Origin: AP-15 sp963712825
Lineage (GTDB): Bacteria > Pseudomonadota > Alphaproteobacteria > ATCC43930 > CGMCC-115725
Reading direction: 5' to 3'
NCBI GenBank assembly: GCA_963712825.1
Contig: CAVQJP010000016.1
Location: 930,001-994,000 of the forward strand
DNA: 64,000 nt
Within the stretch, counting starts at the first letter, position 1. Each line of letters begins with the position of its first letter. Positions 8,453 through 17,050 of the stretch are shown here, piece by piece. The notes under the pieces are model-generated. The model was not told the origin of the DNA. It was given only the letters and a program-made list of their open reading frames with translations, and ran no database searches. The position numbers and the translations under genes are program-made.

Positions 8453-10189
8453 ATGAGAAACTCGCTTAGAATTTCCCGAAGCTTGGGGCTGGCGCTTGCC
8501 GTCGGCTTTTCCGGTCTCGTCTTCGCCCTGAGCGGCGTGGCACGAGCCCAAGGCTATCTGCCGGACGGGCCGAATGTTCCGCTGATCACGCTCAATGAAA
8601 GCCAGGAGGGGGCTGCCGGCCTGCCGCCGTTGCCGGTGCCGCCGCCCAACAGCTGGAACCAGCAATCGATCTGGAACATGAAGGTCGTCGGGTTCAACGA
8701 CAACCAGGGACGGCCGAGCTCCGACGACGGCTGGATCGAACACGAAAACGACCGCTACATCCTGTACATGACCGACAGCGGCGGCAGCGCCTACAACCCG
8801 ATGACCAAACAGACGGAGCCGAACGGCACGTCGCTGATCGACGTCACCCACCCTGAGCACCCGGTCTTTCTGCACCACATCCCGTCGACGCAGGGCAGCT
8901 CGTCGCATGTGGCGGTGTGCGCCGGCAGCCTTTTGCCAAAGGGCGCGCACGGCCACTGGTACATGCTGCGGCACGATGGGTCGATCGACCAGGAGGTCTG
9001 GGACGTCACCAATCCGCAGAAACCGTCCGAGATCGGACCTCCGATCCTGACCGGGCTCAACTTTACCCACCACGACTGGTGGGAATGCGACACCGGGATC
9101 GCCTATCTGATCGCCGGCAGCAAGGCCGACGGATGGTATTCGGGGCAGCACGTCTACATCTACGACCTGAGCGACCCTACCAATCCGGTTTTCATCCGCC
9201 AGTTCGGGCTGGTCGGCCAGCAGCCGACTGCGTCAAAGACGGCGCAGAGCTGCTATAACGATCCGACCGGGGTCAACGGCCCGTGCTACGAAGGTGTCAC
9301 CAATCCCGCCGGTCCCAGCACGCCGGAGATGGTCCACCAGGTGTACTCGGCGGGCACGGCGATAAACCGGGTCTACCTGCCTTATGGCGTCAGCAGCACC
9401 GGGGTCTTTCAAATCGTCGACCGCAACAAGCTGCTCAACGGCTGCAACAAGAGCGTTAACCCGGCAGCTTCGGACAATTGCGCGACCAGCCCGACCCAGG
9501 CCGACCTGCTCTATCCGCAGATCAGCTACACCACGACCAACCCCAACCAGGGCGGGCATACGTCGATCCCGATCTTTGGCGTGCCGATCCCGCAGGCGCA
9601 GCAGAACTTTCTCGACGGCACGCCGCAGAAATACGACCTCTTGGCGGTCACCTCCGAAGACACGACCAACGACTGTCTCGGGCAGCCGTGGAAAAATGCG
9701 CAGCTGCTCGACATCACTAACGACTTGGCGATATGGCCGATTTCCTCGATGACGGTCGGCCAGTTCCCCGGCGACTTCTGCGCCAAGGGCGCGCGGTTTG
9801 GCACCCACGAGCTCAATCGCGAAATCTATGCCCCCTATTACGGCAAGATAATGGTGGTCGCCATGTTCAACGCGGGGCTGCAGGTGTTCGACATCCGCGA
9901 CCCCTACAACCCCAGGCGCGTCGCCTATTTCATCCAGGCACCGAACCGCAATACCCAGGCCAGCTGCGGGACCTATCAGGGAAATACGAATTATTGCCGC
10001 AAGGCGATCTTTTCCGATCTTGGCGAGGTCGACGACCGCGGCTACATCTACAATCTCGACCGCGCCGGGTCCGGCATGACCGTCCTAAAGCTGACGGGCG
10101 ACGCCTTGGACGCGGTGACCGCGCCGCGGGTGCATGGACCGGAAAAAACGACGCCGGAACGGATGCCCGAGCCGCTGAAGGAAGAGTAG
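8453..10189 (+). CDS. Exported LVIVD-repeat beta-propeller-like protein
   Basis: This 578-residue protein begins with a Sec signal peptide (basic start, hydrophobic core, cleavage after GVARA near residue 32). The body contains several LVIVD-type blades, each with a V-D-[IVL]-[RST]-[DN]-P signature: LIDVTHPEHP, VWDVTNPQKP, IYDLSDPTNP and VFDIRDPYNP. Such proteins are predicted exported propellers of unknown function. Multiple cysteines lie in the mature part. AGGAG stands 6 bases before the ATG. A small exported protein gene follows about 100 bases downstream and may be co-expressed. Confidence 0.78.
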   Translation: MRNSLRISRSLGLALAVGFSGLVFALSGVARAQGYLPDGPNVPLITLNESQEGAAGLPPLPVPPPNSWNQQSIWNMKVVGFNDNQGRPSSDDGWIEHENDRYILYMTDSGGSAYNPMTKQTEPNGTSLIDVTHPEHPVFLHHIPSTQGSSSHVAVCAGSLLPKGAHGHWYMLRHDGSIDQEVWDVTNPQKPSEIGPPILTGLNFTHHDWWECDTGIAYLIAGSKADGWYSGQHVYIYDLSDPTNPVFIRQFGLVGQQPTASKTAQSCYNDPTGVNGPCYEGVTNPAGPSTPEMVHQVYSAGTAINRVYLPYGVSSTGVFQIVDRNKLLNGCNKSVNPAASDNCATSPTQADLLYPQISYTTTNPNQGGHTSIPIFGVPIPQAQQNFLDGTPQKYDLLAVTSEDTTNDCLGQPWKNAQLLDITNDLAIWPISSMTVGQFPGDFCAKGARFGTHELNREIYAPYYGKIMVVAMFNAGLQVFDIRDPYNPRRVAYFIQAPNRNTQASCGTYQGNTNYCRKAIFSDLGEVDDRGYIYNLDRAGSGMTVLKLTGDALDAVTAPRVHGPEKTTPERMPEPLKEE

Positions 10190-10286
10190 GCGCTCACGCT
10201 CGTCGGCGGAACCCGCGCCAATTTGTCTTTGAAGACCCCGCCGGGTTCCGTCGCTTGCTGCGATGAATTGGGTAGAGAGGAAAATC

Positions 10287-10676
10287 ATGACCGCCAGACC
10301 GCTGTTCCCGGCAGTGGCGTTCGCGCTGTGCTGTTTTGCGGCGGCGCCCGGCTATAGCGCGGACGACGCCGCCGATCCGGGTCGGCCGCGGGAGTTCAGC
10401 GCGGCGACCCTGGCAAAGGTGACCCCCGGTAAAACCACTCAAGCCCAGGTCGAGCGATTGCTCGGCAAACCGTGGCGGACGATTTTTGCCGACGATGCCG
10501 ACGAGCCGGGTCCGGTTGTTTGGGAATACCACGGCCGGGATGTGAGCGGCGCCTACCTCGTTCACGTCGAATTCGACAGTCACGACATAACGACCTTGAT
10601 CGCCAAAATCCCCGACCAAACCGAGGAAGCGCCGGCGCGGGTCGCAAAGACCCCCGCTCCCCCCGGCAAGCCCTAA
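10287..10676 (+). CDS. Small exported protein with a SmpA/BamE-like segment
   Basis: This 129-residue protein has a Sec signal peptide (cleavage near GYSA, about residue 25). The central segment VTPGKTTQAQVERLLGKPWR resembles the helix-turn start of SmpA/OmlA (BamE-like) folds, and VWEYHGRD is a typical following strand. It lacks a lipobox, so it is probably free in the periplasm. The start at 10287 is preceded by GAGAGGA. A longer frame from 10263 has no ribosome site. Function unknown; its neighbour is the exported LVIVD protein. Confidence 0.65.
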   Translation: MTARPLFPAVAFALCCFAAAPGYSADDAADPGRPREFSAATLAKVTPGKTTQAQVERLLGKPWRTIFADDADEPGPVVWEYHGRDVSGAYLVHVEFDSHDITTLIAKIPDQTEEAPARVAKTPAPPGKP

Positions 10677-10716
10677 ACGCGGCTTCCCGCGCTCAATGCG
10701 AATACTTAAAAAGAAC

Positions 10717-10810
10717 CCCTTGCCCGGATTTGTTCCGGGCATCCACGTCTTCGCGCCGATATCTTCCGTCGAGCCGAGGCGTGGACGGCCGGGTCAAGCC
10801 CGGCCGCGGG
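10717..10810. repeat. Dispersed ~95-bp imperfect palindrome, copy 1
   Basis: The element runs from CCCTTGCCCGGATTTGTTCC, through a CATCCACGTCTTCG segment, to a second arm ending GGCCGGGTCAAGCCCGGCC. The same element lies in opposite orientation at 12953-13047. Each arm is itself palindromic. It lies in the 253-base gap downstream of the convergent GMC gene; no gene is seen in that gap. Confidence 0.65.
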
Positions 10811-10929
10811 GACCTGAGATGGTGCCGCGCTATTGGGAAACCACCGACTTCGCCCACCAGCAGCGACACAAGGCGGGTATGACCGGTTCACCGCTGGTTG
10901 TTTTCGCGCCTCAATGCGGCAAGGCGGGC

Positions 10930-12507
10930 TCAGCCCGCCGCGATCCAGTCGACGACGCGCTCGCCGATCATGATCACGGTTGCATGGGCGCCGCCCGAGC
11001 GGGGGATGCGCGGCATCACCGACGCGTCGGCCACCCATAAGCCTTCGACGCCTCTGACCCGGCAGTATTGGTCGACCACCGCCATCGGGTCTGCATCGGG
11101 TCCCATCTTGCAGGTCCCGGACACGTGCCGGGCGCTGCCGACGGTCTGGCGCATCCAAAAATCCAGCGCGTCGTCATTGGCCAGAATGTCGTTCGCGGGA
11201 TGAATGCGGTAATCGGCTACGTCCTTGAACGCGTCCGATTCCAGCAGTTTTGCCGCCAACCGCAGACCGTCGCGCACCCGCCGAATGTCGTTCGGATGCT
11301 GGAGGTAGCAATAGTTGAAGGACGGCTGGACCGTGGGATCGGCCGACGCCAGCTTGACGTATCCCGAGCCGTCGGGCAGCCCGAGCGTGCAGTAAATCCG
11401 TGCGGCGCGCTCCGGGGGAACGTCGCCGACCAGGTATTTGGTCCGCACGCCGCGGACGCGCTCTTCTCTTTCGTCGACGACGGGGCTCGTCCTCAGCACC
11501 ATGTCGTTGACGGCGATCGAGCCTTCCGCGGTGTAATGCAAGGCAAAATGCGCCGCATCGCGATGCATCTCGAGCGAGACGCCGTCTTTGACCTTGAAGG
11601 TCGTCTGGGCGCTGAGGTGGTTCATCAGGTTCTGGCCGACACCGGGGAGATGCTGGACCATCGGTATCCCGAATTGCCGCAGATGGTCCTCGGGGCCGAT
11701 CCCTGAGAGCATCAAGAGGTGCGGCGACCTGATCGCGCCGGCGCTCAGCACGACCCGGTCGGCTTCGACCTGGAATACTTTTCCGCCGCTTTCGGCTTCG
11801 ACGCCGATGGCCCGGGCGTCCTCGATCAGGATTTTGCGAACAAATACACGGCCGCGCACCGTCAGGTTCAGATAATGCCGCACCGGATTGAGATGCCCCA
11901 TCGCGGTGCTCACCCTCACGCCGTCTATGTTATTCGACGGTGTCAGGCCGAGGCCTGCGGGGTGCAAGCCGTTCTTGTCGTTGGTGGTGCCGAACCCCGC
12001 CTGCAGGCAGGCCGCATGGAACGCCTGCTGGATCGCAGGAATAGGACCTGTCTGACGACGCCTGACCGGGATCGGCCCATCAGTACCGTGGCAATAATTA
12101 TCCTGAATGTCGAGATCGCGCTCCGATTTGCGAAAATAGGGCACGATCTTTTCGTAGGACCACTCGTCGTTGCCGAGCGCCGCCCAGGAGTCGAAATCTT
12201 CGGGGAAGCCCCGCTGCATCGCCTGGCCGTTGATCGAAGACCCGCCGCCGATCACCTTGCCCTGTGCGACGTGGATTTCGCCTTGCTCCTCGGTGATGGT
12301 CCCCCGCAGGGCCCAGTTGTGCAGCGAGTCCGGAGCTTCGGCAAAGCGGGTGTGGCCGAATTTGACATCGTCCGGGAGAGTGTCGGGATCGGCGTAATCC
12401 GGGCCGGCTTCCAGCAGCAGCACCGAAGTAGCCGCGTCCGCCGCCAGCCGGCTGGCCAGCACTGATCCGGCGGCTCCCCCGCCGACGATCACCACATTAT
12501 ATTTCAT
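10930..12507 (-). CDS. GMC-family FAD oxidoreductase (choline/alcohol dehydrogenase-like)
   Basis: This 525-residue flavoenzyme shows the N-terminal dinucleotide fold VVIVGGGAAGSVLASRL, the first GMC signature region GKVIGGGSSINGQ, and the second near LSAGAIRSPHLLMLSGIGP. The C-terminal domain has catalytic-type histidines in SARHVSGTCKMG and GGAHATVIMIGERV. It oxidises an alcohol or sugar-type substrate with FAD. The true substrate is unknown. The start at 12507 has GAAGGAAAG upstream. The frame is open further upstream but that part is not conserved. No signal peptide is seen, so it is cytosolic. Confidence 0.9.
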   Translation of the reverse strand: MKYNVVIVGGGAAGSVLASRLAADAATSVLLLEAGPDYADPDTLPDDVKFGHTRFAEAPDSLHNWALRGTITEEQGEIHVAQGKVIGGGSSINGQAMQRGFPEDFDSWAALGNDEWSYEKIVPYFRKSERDLDIQDNYCHGTDGPIPVRRRQTGPIPAIQQAFHAACLQAGFGTTNDKNGLHPAGLGLTPSNNIDGVRVSTAMGHLNPVRHYLNLTVRGRVFVRKILIEDARAIGVEAESGGKVFQVEADRVVLSAGAIRSPHLLMLSGIGPEDHLRQFGIPMVQHLPGVGQNLMNHLSAQTTFKVKDGVSLEMHRDAAHFALHYTAEGSIAVNDMVLRTSPVVDEREERVRGVRTKYLVGDVPPERAARIYCTLGLPDGSGYVKLASADPTVQPSFNYCYLQHPNDIRRVRDGLRLAAKLLESDAFKDVADYRIHPANDILANDDALDFWMRQTVGSARHVSGTCKMGPDADPMAVVDQYCRVRGVEGLWVADASVMPRIPRSGGAHATVIMIGERVVDWIAAG

Positions 12508-12723
12508 TGGGCTTTCCTTCACCGCCAGTAGCCGAGATTCTCGGTCAGCGATGACTATCGTCTCGCCTTTTCGCGGCGCTCGCAACCAGCGTCGCCAATG
12601 GCGAATACTCTTGAACAAGAAAAAATCTAAGCCGTAAAGCGCTGTTAACACGGCCGATTGGAACGGATGAGCAGCGGGCTACGCGGAAATCGCAGAGCCG
12701 CCATACGCGGCCAAATTCATCGC

Positions 12724-12739
12724 TGGCATAGCGATTGCG
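12724..12739 (+). promoter_or_regulatory. Sigma-54-like -24/-12 promoter before a broken transporter gene
   Basis: TGGCAT, five bases, then TTGCG matches the RpoN consensus TGGCAC-N5-TTGCA/T except at weakly conserved positions, with the invariant GG and GC at the correct spacing. It lies 35 bases before the ATG of the gene remnant at 12774. The match suggests that the lost gene was nitrogen- or activator-controlled. Confidence 0.5.
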
Positions 12740-12773
12740 CTTTTTGCGGCTTCAACCGATCGGAGGATTGCCG

Positions 12774-12940
12774 ATGTCGTATGCCGCCAAAGTGGATTTT
12801 GCCGGACCCGATGCTGCCGAAATCCGCACCACCCGGCGGCGCGCGATCCTCGCCTCGGCGATCGGCAACTTCTTTGAGCTGTTCGGAACGGCTACCGCGC
12901 ACGGTCGCGCAACGATATTGGCGTTTGCAGCCAAGTTTGC
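12774..12940 (+). pseudogene. N-terminal remnant of an MFS (metabolite:H+ symporter-like) transporter
   Basis: A CGGAGG ribosome site and ATG at 12774 open a frame whose first ~40 residues, including RRRAILASAIGNFFELF, match the N-terminus of metabolite:H+ symporter carriers (basic cluster then start of helix 1). Similarity then stops abruptly. The frame runs into a dispersed repeat (12953-13047) and ends at 13088 without further helices. The gene is therefore truncated by deletion or repeat insertion. A sigma-54-like promoter still precedes it. Confidence 0.55.
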
Positions 12941-12952
12941 ACTGCACCTGAT

Positions 12953-13047
12953 CCCCGCGGCCGGGCTCGACCCGGCCGTCCACGTCTTTCCCTGCCTCCC
13001 TAGTAAGGTTCGAAGACGTGGATGCCCGGATCAAGTCCGGACAAGGG
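12953..13047. repeat. Dispersed ~95-bp imperfect palindrome, copy 2 (inverted)
   Basis: Read on the minus strand it starts CCCTTGTCCGGACTTGATCC and ends GGCCGGGTCGAGCCCGGCC, the same order of arms as the element at 10717-10810. The centre between the arms differs. It sits at the break point of the transporter remnant. The remaining stretch up to 13270 shows no gene. Confidence 0.65.
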
Positions 13048-13270
13048 ATTTCGAGGGACGTGATCACGTCCGCGCACCGGGAAGCTGAACGGGCGTTTAG
13101 CCCGGATTTCGAGATGTCGCCCGCCTCAGGGTAGAGCTGATAAGTGAAGTTCCTTCGCCTGAGCCGATGGTGGCGCCGCGCCTGCGTCGGAGATTTTGCG
13201 CCGCACGGCGCTGCTGCTAGTCTCGCCTCAGCGGTCGGGAAACGCCGGCGACGCGGGGGAGAGAAATGCG

Positions 13271-14496
13271 ATGGGCCTGCGGTTCACCAACCCTTGGTGG
13301 GTAGTCGTCGGCGCGGTGACCGGGTTGTTCGTCTGCAACGGCCCGGTGCTCGGCTTTACTTTTGGCGTGTTTCTGAAGCCGATCATGGCCGACATGGGCT
13401 GGGATCGCGGCACCGCCTCGGCGGCGATGTCGGCCCATTTTCTGACCTCGGCTCTGGCGGTGCCGGCGCTCGGCTGGATGATGGACCGCTGGGGCATCCG
13501 CCGCGTAGCATTGCCGGGGCTCGTCGTCTATGCCGGTTTTCTCAGCCTGCTGGGGTTCACGCCCCATTCGCTGCCGATCTTTGTCCTGCTGGTGGCGCTT
13601 GCCGGCATGACCAGCGCCATCCAGACGCCGCTCGGCTACGCCAAGGCAATCTCCGCCTGGTTCGACCGCCGCCGCGGACTGGCGCTCGGCGTGGCGATGT
13701 CGGGTGTCGGGCTTGGCGCCTTTGCGATCCCGCAGCTCGCCCGCATTCTGATCGACCGGCTCGGCTGGCGCGGCGCCTATGTGGCGCTCGGCCTCTTGAC
13801 GCTCGCGATCGCGTTTCCGGCGGTGGCGATGTGGATCCGCGAACCGCGTCCGGGCGAGGGCGAGCGGCGTCTTCGCGTGGGCGCCGCGACGCCGCCCGTA
13901 CCGCGCGGTTCTGGCTGATGGCGGGCACCTTCTTTCTGGTCGCGGTCGCGATCAACGGCACCGTGGCACACGTCGTGCCGCTGCTGACCGACCACGGCCT
14001 GTCGCGGGCGGCCGCGACCGCCACACTCGCCGCCTTTGGTCTTGCGACATTGAGCGGACGGCTCCTTTGCGGCTGGCTCGTCGACCGCGTCTACGCCCCT
14101 TATGTCGCCTCGGTGTTCTTTCTGGCGCCGATCGCCGGGTTTGTGTTTCTCGCCAGCGCCGCCGGCGGGCTACCAGTGCTCGGCGTGGCGTTGATGGGCC
14201 TCGGCCTCGGCACCGAGATCGACATGATCGCGTTTCTGATCACCCGCTATTTCGGCCAGCGCGCCTTTGGCCAGATCTACGGCTGGTTCTTTATGATCTT
14301 CGGCCTCGGCTCCGGGGTCGGGCCGTTTCTCGGCGGCGTCACCTACGACCGCGCCGGATCCTACAACCCGGCGCTGATCGGCGCCGCCTGCGCCCTCGTC
14401 GCCGCGGTGGTCCTGGTCAACCGGCTCGGCGCCTACGTCTACCCGGTCGAGCGCCGGTTCGAGCCCGATTTCGCCCCCGAACCCGCCGCGCCGTAA
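13271..14496 (+). pseudogene. MFS transporter (monocarboxylate/oxalate-formate type) with a frameshift
   Basis: The first ~205 residues, from ATG 13271 (GGGGGAGAGAA upstream), form helices 1-6 with TPLGYAKAISAWFDRRRGLALGVAMSG, a signature of the MFS-1 monocarboxylate group. That frame stops at 13918, whereas the second half (helices 7-12, from DAARTARFWLMAG to the stop at 14496) continues in the next frame. The shift lies at about 13870-13890 in a GC-rich stretch. Both halves are well conserved, so a recent mutation or a sequencing error is likely. If intact it would import an organic acid. Confidence 0.8.
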
Positions 14497-14612
14497 TGCC
14501 AGGTGGATTCAGACGGGGCCCGTCTCTCTCGATCGTCACGCCGGTCCCCGGTCCCGAATGCGGTCGGTGACTTGCCCATGGGCGTCCACGCCTTTCCCCG
14601 ACCGCCCCTCTG

Positions 14613-15359
14613 TTACGTCGCCGACTTGCCGCCGTCGACGAAAAAGACCTGTCCGGTCGTGAACGAAGACTTGCCGGAAGCGAGGAATAGGATCGCATCG
14701 GCAATCTCGTCAGGCGCGCCGACCCGCTGGAGTGGGACGCCCGCGACAAGGCCGGCCTTTCGGTCGGCGCTGCCGGTGAAACGGTTGAGCATTTCGGTCT
14801 CGATTGGTCCCGGCGCAACGGCATTGACCCGCACTCCCGATCCCGCTGCCTCCAACGCCGCCGATCTTGTAAGGCCTTCCGCCGCATGCTTGCTGGCCGA
14901 ATAAACCGACGCGCCGCGTGCCCCGAGGTGGCCATAGGTCGAAGAGATGTTGACGATGCTGCCGCTGCCTTGCGCCTGCATCACCCGCAATTCGTGCTTC
15001 ATGCTGAGGAGTGTGCCGAGCACGTTGGTGTCGAAGGCGGCGGCGTAGCTGGCGGCTGACTGTTCGGTCACCGGGCCGGGATGGCCTTCGGTGCCGGCGG
15101 CGTTGACAGCGGCGTCCAATCGACCGAACCCCGCGACCGTTCGATCGACCAATTCTCGGACATCGTCCTCGCAGCGAACGTCGGCACGGATGAACACGGC
15201 TTCGGCGCCGAGCGCGCGCAGCTCAGCGGCTAATTCTTGGCCGGCTTCCTCGTGACGGCCGGAGACGGCAATGCCGTTGCCTTCTCTCGCGAAGGCGAAT
15301 GCTGTCGCGCGCCCGATGCCTGTTAACGCGCCGGTGATTAAGACGACCGGGTGTTTCAT
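14613..15359 (-). CDS. Short-chain dehydrogenase/reductase
   Basis: This 248-residue classical SDR has the cofactor loop TGALTGIG, the NAAG motif, the catalytic Ser in VNISSTYG, and Tyr/Lys in YSASK. APGPIETEM is the usual segment after the active site. The residue after the second strand (SGRHEE) suggests NADPH use. The family oxidises or reduces alcohols and ketones; its substrate is not evident. It is divergent from a LysR-type regulator gene 136 bases away, and that regulator is its most likely controller. Confidence 0.9.
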   Translation of the reverse strand: MKHPVVLITGALTGIGRATAFAFAREGNGIAVSGRHEEAGQELAAELRALGAEAVFIRADVRCEDDVRELVDRTVAGFGRLDAAVNAAGTEGHPGPVTEQSAASYAAAFDTNVLGTLLSMKHELRVMQAQGSGSIVNISSTYGHLGARGASVYSASKHAAEGLTRSAALEAAGSGVRVNAVAPGPIETEMLNRFTGSADRKAGLVAGVPLQRVGAPDEIADAILFLASGKSSFTTGQVFFVDGGKSAT

Positions 15360-15495
15360 GGCTGTTCCTTTCGCCCGCCTGCGGTCTCAATGCGATAGAG
15401 CCCGAGGATATCTGCGGTCCCTTCCGCTCCCCGATCTGGGTTCGGCTCGCGCCGACGAAAAAGACTTTGTAGGATCGGCGCCATACTTCACAGGC

Positions 15496-16431
15496 ATGTC
15501 GGCCGCGATGGAACTCAGGCATTTGCGCTACTTTGTTGCCGTCGCCGAGGAGGGCAGCCTGACGCTCGCCGCGGAGCGCCGGCTGCACACCGCGCAGCCT
15601 TCCCTAAGCCGTCAGATCCGCGACCTGGAGGTGGAAATCGGCGCCAAGCTCTTGACCCGCAGCACGCGCGGGATCGAGCTGACCGCTGCCGGTCGCGTGT
15701 TTCTGGACCATGCGCGTCTGGCGCTGGCCCAGGTCGAAGCTGCTGCCTCCGCCGCCCGACGCGCTGCTCACCCGGAGCGGAGAACGCTCGCGCTCGGATT
15801 TCTGAGCGGATGCGAGCCCGAATGGTTGCCCGCCGTGAGGCATGTTCTGCGACAGGAGCTGCCGGAGATTGAAGTCGCGATCTCAAGCAAGCACTCGCCG
15901 CAACTCGCCGAGGGCCTTGCCGCGGGAAGGCTCGATGCGGCCTTCATGAGGCCCGAGGAAGGCCACCCGGAACTCGTCTACAAAGTTCTGATTAGGGAAC
16001 CCCTGGTTGCCGTTTTACCGAGCGATCACCGCTTGGCGTCGCGTGACGCGATCGAGCCGCTGGATTTCGTCGGAGAGACGTTCATCGGCATGGCCGACCA
16101 GGCGCCGGTCTTGCGCTCGCTGATCGAAGACTATTTTCGGCGCTCGGGCATCGACCTACAGCCGGCCCATCGCGTCGAATATCTCTCGATGGCGATATCG
16201 GTCGTCGCCTCGACCCGCGGACTGGCGCTGCTGCCCGACTTTGCCCGCAACTTTCTTACCTGGTCTGTTACCAGCCGCCCGCTTGCGGGCGAAACCCCCA
16301 CTATCGATCTGGTGTTGGGTCATCACAGGGCGAACAACTCACTGCCCTTGAGACTATTGCTGTCAGGGTTCGAGGAGATGATTGGCCGCTACGCGCCGCG
16401 AACACAATTCAAAGCCGGGACGGTAGAGTAG
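15496..16431 (+). CDS. LysR-family transcriptional regulator
   Basis: This 311-residue protein has the LysR winged helix-turn-helix at its N-terminus (ELRHLRYFVAVAEEGSLT, then LHTAQPSLSRQIRDLE) and a periplasmic-binding-protein-like effector domain from about residue 95. Either ATG 15496 or ATG 15508 could start it; the second matches most relatives, and neither has a strong ribosome site. It is divergent from the SDR gene, the classic layout in which the regulator binds the shared promoter (15360-15495) and responds to a pathway metabolite. Effector unknown. Confidence 0.9.
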   Translation: MSAAMELRHLRYFVAVAEEGSLTLAAERRLHTAQPSLSRQIRDLEVEIGAKLLTRSTRGIELTAAGRVFLDHARLALAQVEAAASAARRAAHPERRTLALGFLSGCEPEWLPAVRHVLRQELPEIEVAISSKHSPQLAEGLAAGRLDAAFMRPEEGHPELVYKVLIREPLVAVLPSDHRLASRDAIEPLDFVGETFIGMADQAPVLRSLIEDYFRRSGIDLQPAHRVEYLSMAISVVASTRGLALLPDFARNFLTWSVTSRPLAGETPTIDLVLGHHRANNSLPLRLLLSGFEEMIGRYAPRTQFKAGTVE

Positions 16432-16530
16432 GGTGACAGGCGCACGAGCCGCGGCAAAGCTTGCGATGGGGATGGTTACTCCTGTCACCGTATTCGCGTA
16501 TCAAAGCCTCGGGACTGAGGAGGAGGGGGC

Positions 16531-16929
16531 ATGCAAAAGAGGGGGTCGCAGAGCGGCAAGTCTCCTTCTCAGCTGATAGACGCGAGAATAGAGGAGCTGG
16601 GCGACTGGCGGGGCGAGATGCTGAGCCAACTCCGTACCTTAGTCAAGGAAGCCGATCCCGAAGTGGTCGAGGAGTGGAAGTGGAGGGGCGTTCCGGTGTG
16701 GTACCACGACGGAATGATCTGCACAGGCGAGACTTACAAGAACGTCGTGAAGATGACCTTCGCCAAAGGGGCGGCTCTAAAGGATCCTTCGGGTCTCTTC
16801 AACTCCAGTCTTGACGGGAACACAAGGCGTGCCATCGACTTCCACGAGGGCGAGAAGATAGACGAGGAGGCGCTGAAGATTCTGGTTCGCGCCGCCGTGA
16901 CCCTTAACAAGTCCAAAACTCAAAGCTGA
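16531..16929 (+). CDS. DUF1801 (YdhG-like) protein
   Basis: This 132-residue protein matches the DUF1801 fold: IDARIEELGDWRGEMLSQLR at the start, EVVEEWKWRGVPVWYHDGMICTGETYK in the middle, and VVKMTFAKGAAL followed by a C-terminal helix. Its biochemical role is unknown. GAGGAGGGGG lies just before the ATG. Its codon use is less GC-biased than that of its neighbours (frequent AAG, AGG and GAG mixed with A/T-ending codons), so it may have been acquired recently. Confidence 0.8.
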   Translation: MQKRGSQSGKSPSQLIDARIEELGDWRGEMLSQLRTLVKEADPEVVEEWKWRGVPVWYHDGMICTGETYKNVVKMTFAKGAALKDPSGLFNSSLDGNTRRAIDFHEGEKIDEEALKILVRAAVTLNKSKTQS

Positions 16930-17050
16930 GCCACAGAAATCAAACATTTTCGTGGGACCAGCAAGAGGTCGCCGTCTTGGTTTCATTATCTCCACAAGAC
17001 GCCATCGACGACCTACCGCTCGTCGAACGCGGGCCGGCTCTCGCTGAGCG

